This document shows positions 1-6,454 of a stretch of DNA of 14,924 nt, piece by piece. The notes below the pieces were generated by a model, which did not search any database, had not been told where the DNA came from, and saw nothing but the letters and a program-made list of their open reading frames with translations. Origin of the DNA: Bacteroidales bacterium UBA7009 (lineage in GTDB: Bacteria > Bacteroidota > Bacteroidia > Bacteroidales > Paludibacteraceae). Position numbers and translations under genes: made by a program. The stretch lies in the NCBI GenBank assembly GCA_002449665.1, contig DJXH01000051.1, positions 1 through 14,924 on the forward strand. The letters are read 5' to 3'. Position 1 is the stretch's first letter. Every line of letters starts with the position of its first letter.

Positions 1-8
1 GGGGGTGT

Positions 9-30
9 CAATCAAACGACCCCTTGATTG
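9..30. terminator. Short hairpin downstream of the ATPase pseudogene
   Basis: CAATCAA (9-15) pairs with TTGATTG (24-30) around an 8-base loop. It lies about 80 bases beyond the stop of the minus-strand ATPase remnant and could be a terminator for that gene or for something left of the window. There is no clear U-tract on either strand, so the terminator role is a weak inference. The rest of 31-107 shows nothing else recognisable. Confidence 0.2.
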
Positions 31-107
31 CTACCATTCTTTTGGTATATTGTTGTCAATTTTGAAGGCAAACAGCGACCTTTGACGTATTGAAAACAAA
101 CAACAAA

Positions 108-544
108 TCACAGAAACGGCGTGAAATACACCGGCACGCAGGTCGTCTGCCCGTCCTTACAATAGTCCTTCGTGTAGAGCAGGATCCGCTCACCAATGCA
201 TTGTGAGTACTTATCGCAGAACACGTCAAGCGACTTGTGGGTCTTGTACCCAGATGACTTGACCTCTATCGGCACCAGTTTGTTCCCCCGTGACAAGAGA
301 AAATCAATCTCATAGTTATGATTAGCATCTTTTGGGAATGTGTAGTAAAAAGTTTATTCCCGGAAGCCACAAGCATTTGAACCACAGGGGTTTTCATATT
401 GTATGACCGATATTCTCTTTGGGCAAATTCTTTCGCAAGAGTGGATTTACCCACGCGTCTTGCACCTTTAATTAGCAGTGCGTACTGACCGTTCCAAGTT
501 TTCCACTCCAACATTTCGTCATAAAGTTTGCGTTTGAATATCAT
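108..544 (-). pseudogene. Remnant of an AAA ATPase of the AAA_14/DUF4143 type
   Basis: The first 48 residues (start codon 542-544) match the N-terminus of the large Bacteroidales family of AAA_14/DUF4143 ATPases, including the Walker A stretch GARRVGKST at residues 27-35. Near 395-405 the reading jumps to the C-terminal part of the same family (VVQMLVASGNKLF). At the A5 run at 347-351 (T5 on the coding strand) the frame shifts: one added T would continue into YYTFPKDANHNYEIDFLL and then the family C-terminus with EVKSSGYKTHKSLD. The stop is at 108-110. Roughly two thirds of the usual 400-450 residues are missing, including Walker B and the sensor region, so no active ATPase can be made. Function in intact members is poorly known. 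The family is multicopy, so other copies elsewhere in the genome are expected. Family identity rests on memory of conserved motifs and is strong at both ends. Confidence 0.85.
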
Positions 545-571
545 AATGGTTAATCTTTTGATTTACAGCGA

Positions 572-603
572 TAAAGGTAATGTAGTTTGCACTATTACGC
601 AAA
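572..603 (-). promoter_or_regulatory. Probable Bacteroidales promoter of the ATPase remnant
   Basis: Read on the minus strand, TTTG (600-603) is followed by exactly 20 bases and then TACCTTTA (572-579), one base off the TAnnTTTG -7 consensus. It lies 27 bases upstream of the ATPase start codon, a sensible distance. Confidence 0.45.
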
Positions 604-761
604 TTATTTTGTCATAATTACGCAGAAATACTAATTTTTATCTCGTTCAAAAGTGCAAAAATACCAAATTGTTGTTTGTTTTCAGTGTGAAGAAATAATG
701 TAAACAATAGATTTTGTGCAAATTAACCATAATAAACTAACCCTCTAAAACCCTTACAACT

Positions 762-821
762 ATGAAAAAACTATTCTCAATTTTCTTCGTATTGGCAATG
801 TTGCTGCCGGTAGGCGTGTAG
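762..821 (+). pseudogene. Orphan signal-peptide start of a secreted-protein gene
   Basis: ATG at 762 opens 19 codons reading MKKLFSIFFVLAMLLPVGV, then TAG at 819-821. Of the first 17 residues, 15 match the signal peptide of the secreted protein at 1261 (MKKLFSIFFALALLLPV). The leaders just before both ATGs are also alike: a taaccctctaaaac-type stretch here against taaccttcaaaaac there. About 41 of the first 51 coding bases agree and most differences are silent, so the two genes diverged as working paralogues before this one was cut down. Nothing after the stop resembles the body of the neighbour. It is best read as the stub of a deleted paralogue. Use as a short peptide gene is possible but unsupported. 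Confidence 0.7.
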
Positions 822-1043
822 CAAGAGAATAGAATAGTTTTGACTGTGCCGCGAACACATTAAAACGCGCAAATTGACCTTATGATATAGCGATATTACC
901 GCTTGTTTTTGTGTCCGTTGAGCATCTATATGAACAGGAACTGAAATGGAACTGAACAGGAACACTATACGGATACTATATCCTTACTTATATGATAGCC
1001 ATCCCATGCGGACAGAAAATAGGAAATAAAATTGCCGTTTTTA
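822..1043. other. Intergenic stretch without a recognisable gene
   Basis: I see no coding region with plausible codon use on either strand. The only structure is a direct repeat GAACAGGAAC at 932-941 and 954-963. The sequence could be scrambled remains of the gene whose start is at 762, but no protein similarity is visible. Confidence 0.5.
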
Positions 1044-1069
1044 TACCATCACCGATGGTATCGGTGATA
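1044..1069. repeat. Two-way palindrome, copy 1
   Basis: Two overlapping hairpins share the same bases: TACCATC (1044-1050) with GATGGTA (1054-1060), and ATCACCGA (1048-1055) with TCGGTGAT (1061-1068). Only one can form at a time. A sister copy starts exactly 120 bases downstream at 1164 and differs by compensating changes. It looks like a small repetitive palindromic element of REP type. No gene is known from this sequence to process it. Confidence 0.7.
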
Positions 1070-1087
1070 AACAACATCCGCCGCCTC

Positions 1088-1144
1088 CGAGCGTTGGATA
1101 AGCAAAATAAAAAATCGTATTCGAGCGTCGGAAAAGCAAAATAA
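1088..1144. repeat. Imperfect 23-bp tandem repeat between the palindromes
   Basis: cgagcgttggataagcaaaa (start of unit 1, 1088-1110) recurs as cgagcgtcggaaaagcaaaa (unit 2, 1122-1144). The units match at 21 of 23 positions with a 34-base period. The pair sits inside the spacer between the two palindromes, so palindrome plus this repeat may form a composite intergenic element. Function unknown. Confidence 0.65.
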
Positions 1145-1163
1145 GGAACCGCATCCGTCAATA

Positions 1164-1189
1164 TAGCATCAACGATGCTATCGTTGATA
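1164..1189. repeat. Two-way palindrome, copy 2
   Basis: This is the sister of the copy at 1044. TAGCATC (1164-1170) pairs with GATGCTA (1174-1180), and ATCAACGA (1168-1175) pairs with TCGTTGAT (1181-1188). Relative to copy 1, one C-G pair has become G-C in the first hairpin and one C-G pair has become A-T in the second. Both foldings stay perfect. It lies 72 bases upstream of the secreted-protein start codon, so it may fall in that gene's leader or promoter region. Confidence 0.7.
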
Positions 1190-1260
1190 CAAAGCCCCGC
1201 CTATAAAAAAATAGTGATATATAACAAACCAAAATACTAACCTTCAAAAACCTAATTACT

Positions 1261-4200
1261 ATGAAAAAACTTTTCTCAATTTTCTTTGCTCTTGCCTTGT
1301 TGCTGCCCGTCAGAATACAAGCGCAAACGAGTATGCCTCAACGTAACTTGCGGCAAATTCAGAATGTAGAAGTAGCAAACAAAAAGAGTGTTGTACAAGG
1401 CGGCAATCCAATAATTGCTGCCAAAGAACGCATTGCCCAAAGGCAAACACAATTGCGAAACAATAAAGCAATGCAAGACTACAGCCTGCTTAACAAAGTC
1501 AATGAAACCCAACTCAAAGCCCGCGCTATGGCTGCTATGGCGCAACAAGGGGAAACAATTAAGCATAATTTGGGTTATATTCATAATTTGGATTGGCTAT
1601 GGGGCAATTCGAGATATAGCAGCTATGTGATGCCCCAAAAGGATGATGGGATTTACTTTGCATGTTTTTATTCTACCAAAAGTTGGGGGACATCATTCAA
1701 CGATAATGAATGGTTGGAAGGGACAAATTTGGGAACAGATATTAACAGCAATTATACACTATTATATTCTTACATTGAAAATAAGTTTATAGACATAGTA
1801 TCAGCGCGTGCACAATTTCAGCCGATTGACGATGGGCAAAAAGCATTTGATATTTATTATACTGATCGAGATGGAAAAGTGTATAATATTTATGTAATAG
1901 CAGGAATAGATGCTACAGAACGTAACTGGTGGTATCTTACTGAGGAGAGTGACAAGTCAGTAAACTTTACAACTGACCAAATGACTATATCTAACTATGG
2001 CGAACAACCCTCTGGTGCAATAGGTTATGAGTTGTGGGTACAGAGTAATAGTAACAATAATAAATATATTACGGATATGTATTTATTTGCTGATAAAGAC
2101 ATATCAACTACGGCAATTCCATCAGGAATATACAATATTGATGCAACAGATGATGCATATAGCGTTGCAGCAAGTTCCGGTTATAATAATTATAACGAGC
2201 AGCAATTAATGAACGTTAACCCGTCTTTTTTATGTACCTATACTGGGGATGAAGATGCTCCAATATCAACACCAATATGGTTTTTCTCAACCGGAAAAGT
2301 TACTGTTTTTAATCCGACACTTGCCGATAAACCCCAATTCATAAAAATTGATGCAACGGGGTATTGGAGTGAACCAACTATAACCGTAAAAATCGGTACC
2401 GAACCGACCAAACGAACCATCACGGTGAATAGGGGAAATAATGGAACAGAAGACGGAAATAATGTCCTAATTAATCATTGGGAACCGGTCTTGGCAGTGG
2501 ATGGCAACACATACACCTTCTATCAAGGTTCACGTTTCACCTTTACCCCGCAACCCAAAGACGGTTGGCGTTTTGTTCGGTGGACAGGAATCAATACGAG
2601 TGATATAATTGATAACGGAGACGGTACATATAGCCTTACTATGGGGGCAAAGAATTATACCGTAGGTGCTGTTTTTGAGGAGATTCCTGCCGCCACCTAC
2701 ACCGTATCATTTGTTAGCAATAATGCAAGTTATGGTTCTGTAAGTGCAATGGAGATAACGGGCATACCCGCTGGTGCACCTATTAGTATCAATGGCAATA
2801 AAATCACCATCAACAACACAACCATTACCGCTAATCAGGCTACCAACACGGCTCAATATGGTTATACATTCAACGGTTGGGATAAGAAAGCAAACAATGT
2901 TGCTGTACCCGCTAACGTTACAGAAGACTTTACTATTCGCGCCAACTTCACCCGCACCACAAACACCTACGACATCACCTTTAAGAATGCGGATGGAACG
3001 ACACTGAAGAAATCAGATGGTACAACCGATGCGGTCTATTCCGTAGCCTACGGCGAAACACCCGCCTACGACGGTGCCACACCCACCAAAGCCGCCGACA
3101 ACGAATACACCTACACGTTCAACGGTTGGGATAACGAAATTGTAGCCGTAACAGGTACTGCCACCTATACCGCTACCTATACCGCTACTCCTAATTCCTA
3201 CACTCTCACTTGGACCACGGACGGCGATGCCCTGACCGGCACATACACCTCAGGCACAGTGGAATACGGCACAACGATAACACAACCTGAGACCCCGACG
3301 AAGGCATCCACGGTGCAATATGCCTATACGTTCAACGGCTGGGATCCCACTCCCGCTGCAACGATGCCTGCTGCAACCACTGAATATACCGCCACTTGGA
3401 CTCAGACCCTTCGCCAATATGCACTCAATGTTGCTGCCGGTGCAAATGGTACGGTAAGCGGCGGCGGCACATACGACTATGGCACCGAACACAATATCAC
3501 AGCCACACCTAACACAAACTACCACTTCGCTCAGTGGCAGGACGGCAACACCGACAACCCCCGCACCATCACCATTGACGAGAACACCCCGAATGTAACC
3601 TATACAGCGACCTTTGAGATAGACGGCACGCCGGAGATAGTGTTGGAAGAGGATGGTACGGCAACGGACAACGGAGTGGCAACAACGTATGCAGCCTTGC
3701 TCGCGAAGTATGGCGAGGGAGCCGCCGGCGGAGCAAAGGCAGTGAATGTTACTATCAATCGCAGTATGTCAGCAGGTCAGTGGAATACGATAGCCTTGCC
3801 GTTTGATGTTGACCCCGACACAGAATATACCGAGTGGGACGGTCATATATTCGATATGTCCAATTCGACAGCGACTACAGCATCAATGGATATATATTTC
3901 GAGCGTATAATGGACATAATAGAAGCGGGTAAGCCTTATCTGTTCCTTGTAGGTGAAGAAATCACATCAATGCGATTCGAAGGTAAGATACTTAAGACAT
4001 TCACGACACAGAGTTATACTGCCCAATCCGGAGATGTAAGTTTTCATTCTGTATTTACTCCGACAGAATATGTTAAGGAAAAGAGTTACATATTCCTTAT
4101 CAACAACCGTTTGTATTATCCCAATCAGACATCCGGCACGCGTGCCCGTTCCTTCCGCGCCTATTTCCGTATACTGAATGGTACTGTCTATACTGCTCCT

Positions 4201-4350
4201 GTCCGCATACGCATAGCCGACACGGGCGAGACGATAACAATGGACGAGACCGAGCAGGAGATAGAGACGAAGAAATACGTAGAGGACGGCATTTTTATCA
4301 TCGAGCGCGGCGGCGTAAAATATGATGCCCAAGGGAAGCGAATTGAATAG
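1261..4350 (+). CDS. Large secreted protein with InlB-type (Listeria-Bacteroides) repeats
   Basis: The 1029-residue product begins with a signal peptide (MKKLFSIFFALALLLPVRIQA, cleavage likely before Q22). Residues 25-105 are polar, Q/N-rich and probably helical. Residues 105-345 form an aromatic- and N-rich region that I do not recognise. From about 370 to 790 there are beta-rich repeats of the InlB_B/Flg_new kind: three copies of YTFNGWD (T at 536, 619 and 690), plus related VAAGANGTVSGGGTYDYGTE and FRFVRW/FAQW-type turns. Residues 815-1029 resemble the C-terminal module of many Bacteroidales surface proteins (AGQWNTIALPFDV, later YLFLVGEEI, AYFRI, ending VKYDAQGKRIE). Such proteins are exported to the surface or medium and thought to act in adhesion or substrate contact; no enzyme motif is seen. 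The first half is A/T-rich and the repeats are more G/C-rich, suggesting a mosaic origin. No clean TAnnTTTG promoter lies just upstream. The product is certain as a coding region but its exact role is not known. Confidence 0.9.
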   Translation: MKKLFSIFFALALLLPVRIQAQTSMPQRNLRQIQNVEVANKKSVVQGGNPIIAAKERIAQRQTQLRNNKAMQDYSLLNKVNETQLKARAMAAMAQQGETIKHNLGYIHNLDWLWGNSRYSSYVMPQKDDGIYFACFYSTKSWGTSFNDNEWLEGTNLGTDINSNYTLLYSYIENKFIDIVSARAQFQPIDDGQKAFDIYYTDRDGKVYNIYVIAGIDATERNWWYLTEESDKSVNFTTDQMTISNYGEQPSGAIGYELWVQSNSNNNKYITDMYLFADKDISTTAIPSGIYNIDATDDAYSVAASSGYNNYNEQQLMNVNPSFLCTYTGDEDAPISTPIWFFSTGKVTVFNPTLADKPQFIKIDATGYWSEPTITVKIGTEPTKRTITVNRGNNGTEDGNNVLINHWEPVLAVDGNTYTFYQGSRFTFTPQPKDGWRFVRWTGINTSDIIDNGDGTYSLTMGAKNYTVGAVFEEIPAATYTVSFVSNNASYGSVSAMEITGIPAGAPISINGNKITINNTTITANQATNTAQYGYTFNGWDKKANNVAVPANVTEDFTIRANFTRTTNTYDITFKNADGTTLKKSDGTTDAVYSVAYGETPAYDGATPTKAADNEYTYTFNGWDNEIVAVTGTATYTATYTATPNSYTLTWTTDGDALTGTYTSGTVEYGTTITQPETPTKASTVQYAYTFNGWDPTPAATMPAATTEYTATWTQTLRQYALNVAAGANGTVSGGGTYDYGTEHNITATPNTNYHFAQWQDGNTDNPRTITIDENTPNVTYTATFEIDGTPEIVLEEDGTATDNGVATTYAALLAKYGEGAAGGAKAVNVTINRSMSAGQWNTIALPFDVDPDTEYTEWDGHIFDMSNSTATTASMDIYFERIMDIIEAGKPYLFLVGEEITSMRFEGKILKTFTTQSYTAQSGDVSFHSVFTPTEYVKEKSYIFLINNRLYYPNQTSGTRARSFRAYFRILNGTVYTAPVRIRIADTGETITMDETEQEIETKKYVEDGIFIIERGGVKYDAQGKRIE

Positions 4351-4360
4351 CCCCTCCCGC

Positions 4361-4378
4361 CCTCCCCATAATGGGAGG
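4361..4378 (+). terminator. Small hairpin after the secreted-protein gene
   Basis: CCTCCC (4361-4366) pairs with GGGAGG (4373-4378) around a 6-base loop, starting 10 bases past the stop codon. There is no U-tract. It may be a weak terminator or 3'-end protector. Confidence 0.35.
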
Positions 4379-4398
4379 AGATAGGAAACAGATATTTA

Positions 4399-4432
4399 TT
4401 CGGAGTACTCATATTATTCCGAGTACTCCGAA
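4399..4432. terminator. Strong 12-bp hairpin downstream of the secreted-protein gene
   Basis: TTCGGAGTACTC (4399-4410) pairs perfectly with GAGTACTCCGAA (4421-4432) around a 10-base A/T loop. A partial third copy of the arm (aatactccgaag) follows at once, giving an alternative pairing. Position and stability suit a transcription terminator or RNA 3' end, but what follows is A-rich rather than T-rich on the plus strand. Confidence 0.45.
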
Positions 4433-4441
4433 TACTCCGAA

Positions 4442-4501
4442 GAAAATGTAAATAATCAAAATGTAAATAATAAAATAGTAAATAATAAAATAGTAAATGT
4501 T
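4442..4501. repeat. Four-unit 15-bp A/T-rich tandem repeat
   Basis: The units are gaaaatgtaaataat, caaaatgtaaataat, aaaatagtaaataat and aaaatagtaaatgtt, back to back. They end one base before the ATG of the small ORF at 4502. Every unit carries stop codons, so it is not coding. A/T-rich leaders favour translation starts in Bacteroidota, so the array may serve as the leader of that ORF. Copy number may vary between strains. Confidence 0.8.
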
Positions 4502-4624
4502 ATGGTGAATTACAACAATCCAATGACAGAGATACAGGAAGTGGAGTTGCTTCACGCATTATGCGTAAGTGAAGATAAGATAGGTGGTGGTACTCCCGGC
4601 GAGGCTCAGACACCTGAGGCATAG
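4502..4624 (+). CDS. Possible 40-residue peptide, unknown function
   Basis: ATG at 4502 opens 40 codons ending in TAG at 4622-4624. The product begins MVNYNNPMTEIQEVELLHAL, continues CVSEDKIGGGTPGEAQTPEA, and has one cysteine (C21). It is acidic and has no signal peptide or membrane segment. Its plan (an N-terminal Y-N-x-P stretch, an acidic I/V-x-E-V-E strand, an L-x-C-x-S motif, then a glycine-rich tail) resembles short uncharacterised Bacteroidales peptides often found near surface-protein genes. That likeness is from memory and untested. The G-G-G at 28-30 recalls double-glycine leaders, but the usual spacing of leader residues is not met and no peptidase/ABC exporter is nearby. It lies just after an A/T-rich tandem array that suits a start region. 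It could also be a chance ORF. Confidence 0.5.
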   Translation: MVNYNNPMTEIQEVELLHALCVSEDKIGGGTPGEAQTPEA

Positions 4625-4703
4625 AGACTCCTCAACCTCGCGAGGAAGGATAACTGCTTGAAGAGTTCTGACTCCTAACTCCATATTCCTAATTAAATCT
4701 TCG

Positions 4704-4771
4704 GGGGAGGGCGGCTGTGCTTGTGGAGAAATACAAGTCAGTTAGTTTCGGGTTTTTATTTTGCCCTCCCC
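4704..4771. repeat. Long-loop inverted repeat GGGGAGGGC/GCCCTCCCC
   Basis: GGGGAGGGC (4704-4712) is complementary to GCCCTCCCC (4763-4771), with CTTC and GAAG flanking on the outside. The same GCCCTCCCC also occurs at 4359-4367 just after the secreted-protein stop, so the left arm could pair with either. The longer pair (4359-4712) would enclose the hairpin, tandem array and small ORF. Such G/C-rich arms are out of character with the A/T-rich surroundings. Confidence 0.5.
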
Positions 4772-4779
4772 TATGAAGC

Positions 4780-4818
4780 ATCAGTCCGAACTGTAAAAAT
4801 CTTGCAGTTCGGACTGAT
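4780..4818. terminator. 14-bp perfect hairpin between convergent genes
   Basis: ATCAGTCCGAACTG (4780-4793) pairs perfectly with CAGTTCGGACTGAT (4805-4818) around an 11-base loop. It begins 39 bases beyond the deoC stop codon (minus strand), the expected place for the 3' end of the psd-deoC operon. On the plus strand it is followed by a T-rich stretch, so it may stop transcription from both sides. Confidence 0.65.
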
Positions 4819-4857
4819 AGTGCACTTTTATGATTGTTTGTGCTTGTTAACAGCAGA

Positions 4858-5736
4858 TTAGAAGTACTTGGTCTCTGTGCCGATAATAGATGTCAGCAGG
4901 TTGTTGGCAAGTCGGGAAGCTCCGAAACGGAAACTGCTGTTGTTCAGCCAGTCGGCTCCGAGCAGTTCTTTTACTATGGTATAGTATTGTACAGCCTCGT
5001 CTGTCGTACTTACGCCGCCTGCTGGCTTGAAGCATACTTTCTCGCCGGTTTTCTCTTTCCACGCGCGTATGGCACTGCACATTACGTATGCCGCTTCGGG
5101 TGTGGCATTTACGGCAATCTTGCCTGTGGAGGTCTTGATGAAGTCGGCTCCAGATGCCATAGACAATATAGAGGCTTTCCAGATATTCTCCACCGTTTTC
5201 AGTGCGCCTGTCTCGAGTATGACCTTGAGGTGAGCACCGCGTATGGCGGCTTTTATCTCGATTATCTCGTCGCTTATCTCTTCGTATCTGCCTTCGAGGA
5301 ACTTGCCGGTGGGCAACACAATGTCTATTTCGGTGGCACCGTCTTTGACTGCCATAGCCGCTTCTGCTATCTTCACCTCGGTAAATGTCTGCGATGCGGG
5401 GAAACCGCCTGCTACGGCTGCTATGCCGATGTTGGCTTTGAGGTTCTGACGGACGGTGGCTACAAGTGCGGGATAGACGCAGATGGCAGCCACGTTGGGA
5501 ATGTCCTCAAAACGTTCCGCAAAAGCATTGACCCGCTCTGTCATTGTTTTTACTTTCTCCGTAGTGTCATCGCCGTTGAGGGTGGTGAGGTCTATTTGGT
5601 TCAGACATTGTTTCCACACCTCTTTGTTGTTGTTCTCTTCAAAGTGCGCCGAGAGCAACTCTTTCGTTGCTGCGGCTACCTGCTCATTGCTCAGGGCAAA
5701 AGGGTAGGTGTTAAAAAGTTGTTGTATCTTGTTCAT
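4858..5736 (-). CDS. deoC: Deoxyribose-phosphate aldolase (EC 4.1.2.4)
   Basis: This cytoplasmic enzyme cleaves 2-deoxy-D-ribose 5-phosphate to glyceraldehyde 3-phosphate and acetaldehyde, the last step of deoxynucleoside breakdown. The TIM-barrel class I aldolase family is clear: the Schiff-base lysine sits in FIKTSTGK (K201 counted from the start chosen here) and the second active-site lysine in VCFKPAGGV (K237). EIDIVLPTGKFLEG and LETGAL are also typical. At 292 residues it belongs to the longer DeoC type with an extra N-terminal helix region. I chose the ATG at 5734-5736 because it leaves a 10-base gap to psd and has an A/T-rich upstream context. An in-frame ATG at 5761-5763 would add nine residues and overlap the end of psd by 17 bases. 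It is the last gene of a four-gene operon, with a strong hairpin downstream. Its pairing with psd looks like shared transcription, not one pathway. Confidence 0.95.
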   Translation of the reverse strand: MNKIQQLFNTYPFALSNEQVAAATKELLSAHFEENNNKEVWKQCLNQIDLTTLNGDDTTEKVKTMTERVNAFAERFEDIPNVAAICVYPALVATVRQNLKANIGIAAVAGGFPASQTFTEVKIAEAAMAVKDGATEIDIVLPTGKFLEGRYEEISDEIIEIKAAIRGAHLKVILETGALKTVENIWKASILSMASGADFIKTSTGKIAVNATPEAAYVMCSAIRAWKEKTGEKVCFKPAGGVSTTDEAVQYYTIVKELLGADWLNNSSFRFGASRLANNLLTSIIGTETKYF

Positions 5737-5746
5737 CTTAAAAGAT

Positions 5747-6433
5747 TTATTTTGATTGTTCATCTTTTGTAGCGTTGATACGACCGAGTATAGTCTCGTT
5801 GCCTTTCACTATATCGCCCGTCTCAACATAGATGTCGGTGTTCAGCGGCAGGTACATATCCACGCGTGAGCCGAACTTGATAAAGCCGAGATGTTGGTTG
5901 CGCACTGACTTGCCGCCTTCCTTGGCATAGGTAACAATACGGCGTGCCATTGCCCCTGCAATCTGCCTTACTGCCAATGTAGCATCAAACGGCGTTTTTA
6001 TCACTACCAGACTGCGCTCGTTCTCCGTGGACGACTTGGGCAGCCATGCACCGCGATGTCTGCCTTTCTGGTGGGTGCTGACAAGTACATCGCCCTCAAT
6101 GGGATACCAGTTGGCATGGACGTTAAACGGCGACATAAAAATGCTCACTTGCAGCATTTCACGGTGGAAGTACTCGTTTTCCATCACAGGCTCCACTACC
6201 ACCACACGCCCGTCGGCAGGGCATATAAGCAGGTGCGGGTCGTCGGTGTTCTTTATCCTCACGGGGTTGCGGAAAAAGAAAGTAACGAACACAAGCAGTG
6301 CCGCCGACAGCAGCAGTCCTATGGCAAACGGTATGCCGGGATAGTACAGATAAAGAGGCACGTTGATAGCAAAGAGCAGAAGGCAGGTGAAGATAATTAT
6401 GCTTCGTCCTTCACGGTGTATATATGTCTTCAT
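5747..6433 (-). CDS. psd: Phosphatidylserine decarboxylase proenzyme
   Basis: This membrane enzyme converts phosphatidylserine to phosphatidylethanolamine, the main zwitterionic phospholipid of Bacteroidota. Two hydrophobic segments lie at about residues 12-30 and 34-54. The catalytic residues appear as D74 in CPADGRV, H106 in SPFNVHANW, and the self-cleavage pair G188-S189 in FIKFGSRVD. The new N-terminal serine there becomes the pyruvoyl cofactor, splitting the chain into a long beta and a short alpha subunit. At 228 residues it matches the short archaeal/Bacteroidota-type family. The ATG at 6431-6433 is the better start; an in-frame TTG two codons earlier is less likely. It follows the SRPBCC gene by 21 bases and precedes deoC by 10. 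No pssA (phosphatidylserine synthase) is next to it here. Confidence 0.95.
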   Translation of the reverse strand: MKTYIHREGRSIIIFTCLLLFAINVPLYLYYPGIPFAIGLLLSAALLVFVTFFFRNPVRIKNTDDPHLLICPADGRVVVVEPVMENEYFHREMLQVSIFMSPFNVHANWYPIEGDVLVSTHQKGRHRGAWLPKSSTENERSLVVIKTPFDATLAVRQIAGAMARRIVTYAKEGGKSVRNQHLGFIKFGSRVDMYLPLNTDIYVETGDIVKGNETILGRINATKDEQSK

Positions 6434-6454
6434 AGGCAAAAGGGTATGGTGTGG

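Larger units (their letters stand above)
91..684. repeat. 16-bp inverted repeats bracketing the ATPase remnant
   Basis: TGAAAACAAACAACAA at 91-106 is the exact reverse complement of TTGTTGTTTGTTTTCA at 669-684. The two copies enclose the whole broken ATPase gene and its promoter, giving a 594-bp unit. No matching target-site duplication is visible outside them (left flank ends tgacgtat, right flank begins gtgtgaag), and there is no transposase. The A/T-rich low-complexity repeats could be chance, or the ends of a degraded non-autonomous element or recombination scar. The match is seen directly; mobility is only inferred. Confidence 0.35.
4625..4857. other. Intergenic stretch with several inverted repeats
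   Basis: No gene is seen. CCTCGCGAGG at 4636-4645 is a 10-bp self-complementary palindrome. The 4704-4771 and 4780-4818 inverted repeats are listed separately. The stretch separates convergent transcription: the secreted-protein region from the left and deoC from the right. Confidence 0.6.

Noticed and set aside
708..716. TAGATTTTG as a -7 element for the stub at 762
   Set aside because: It has one base too many for TAnnTTTG, and no TTTG lies 19-21 bases upstream.
1..1260. Defence system or integron built on the AAA ATPase
   Set aside because: The ATPase is a single broken copy with no partner gene, attC-like array or integrase. Nothing supports a functioning system.
4502..4624. Reading the 40-residue peptide as a double-glycine bacteriocin precursor
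   Set aside because: The residues at the usual leader positions before GG do not fit, the part after GGG is only ten residues, and there is no exporter or modification enzyme nearby.
4834..5772. 312-codon plus-strand open frame
   Set aside because: It is antisense to deoC, has improbable composition (rich in C, Y, G) and no recognisable domain. The minus-strand deoC is certain.
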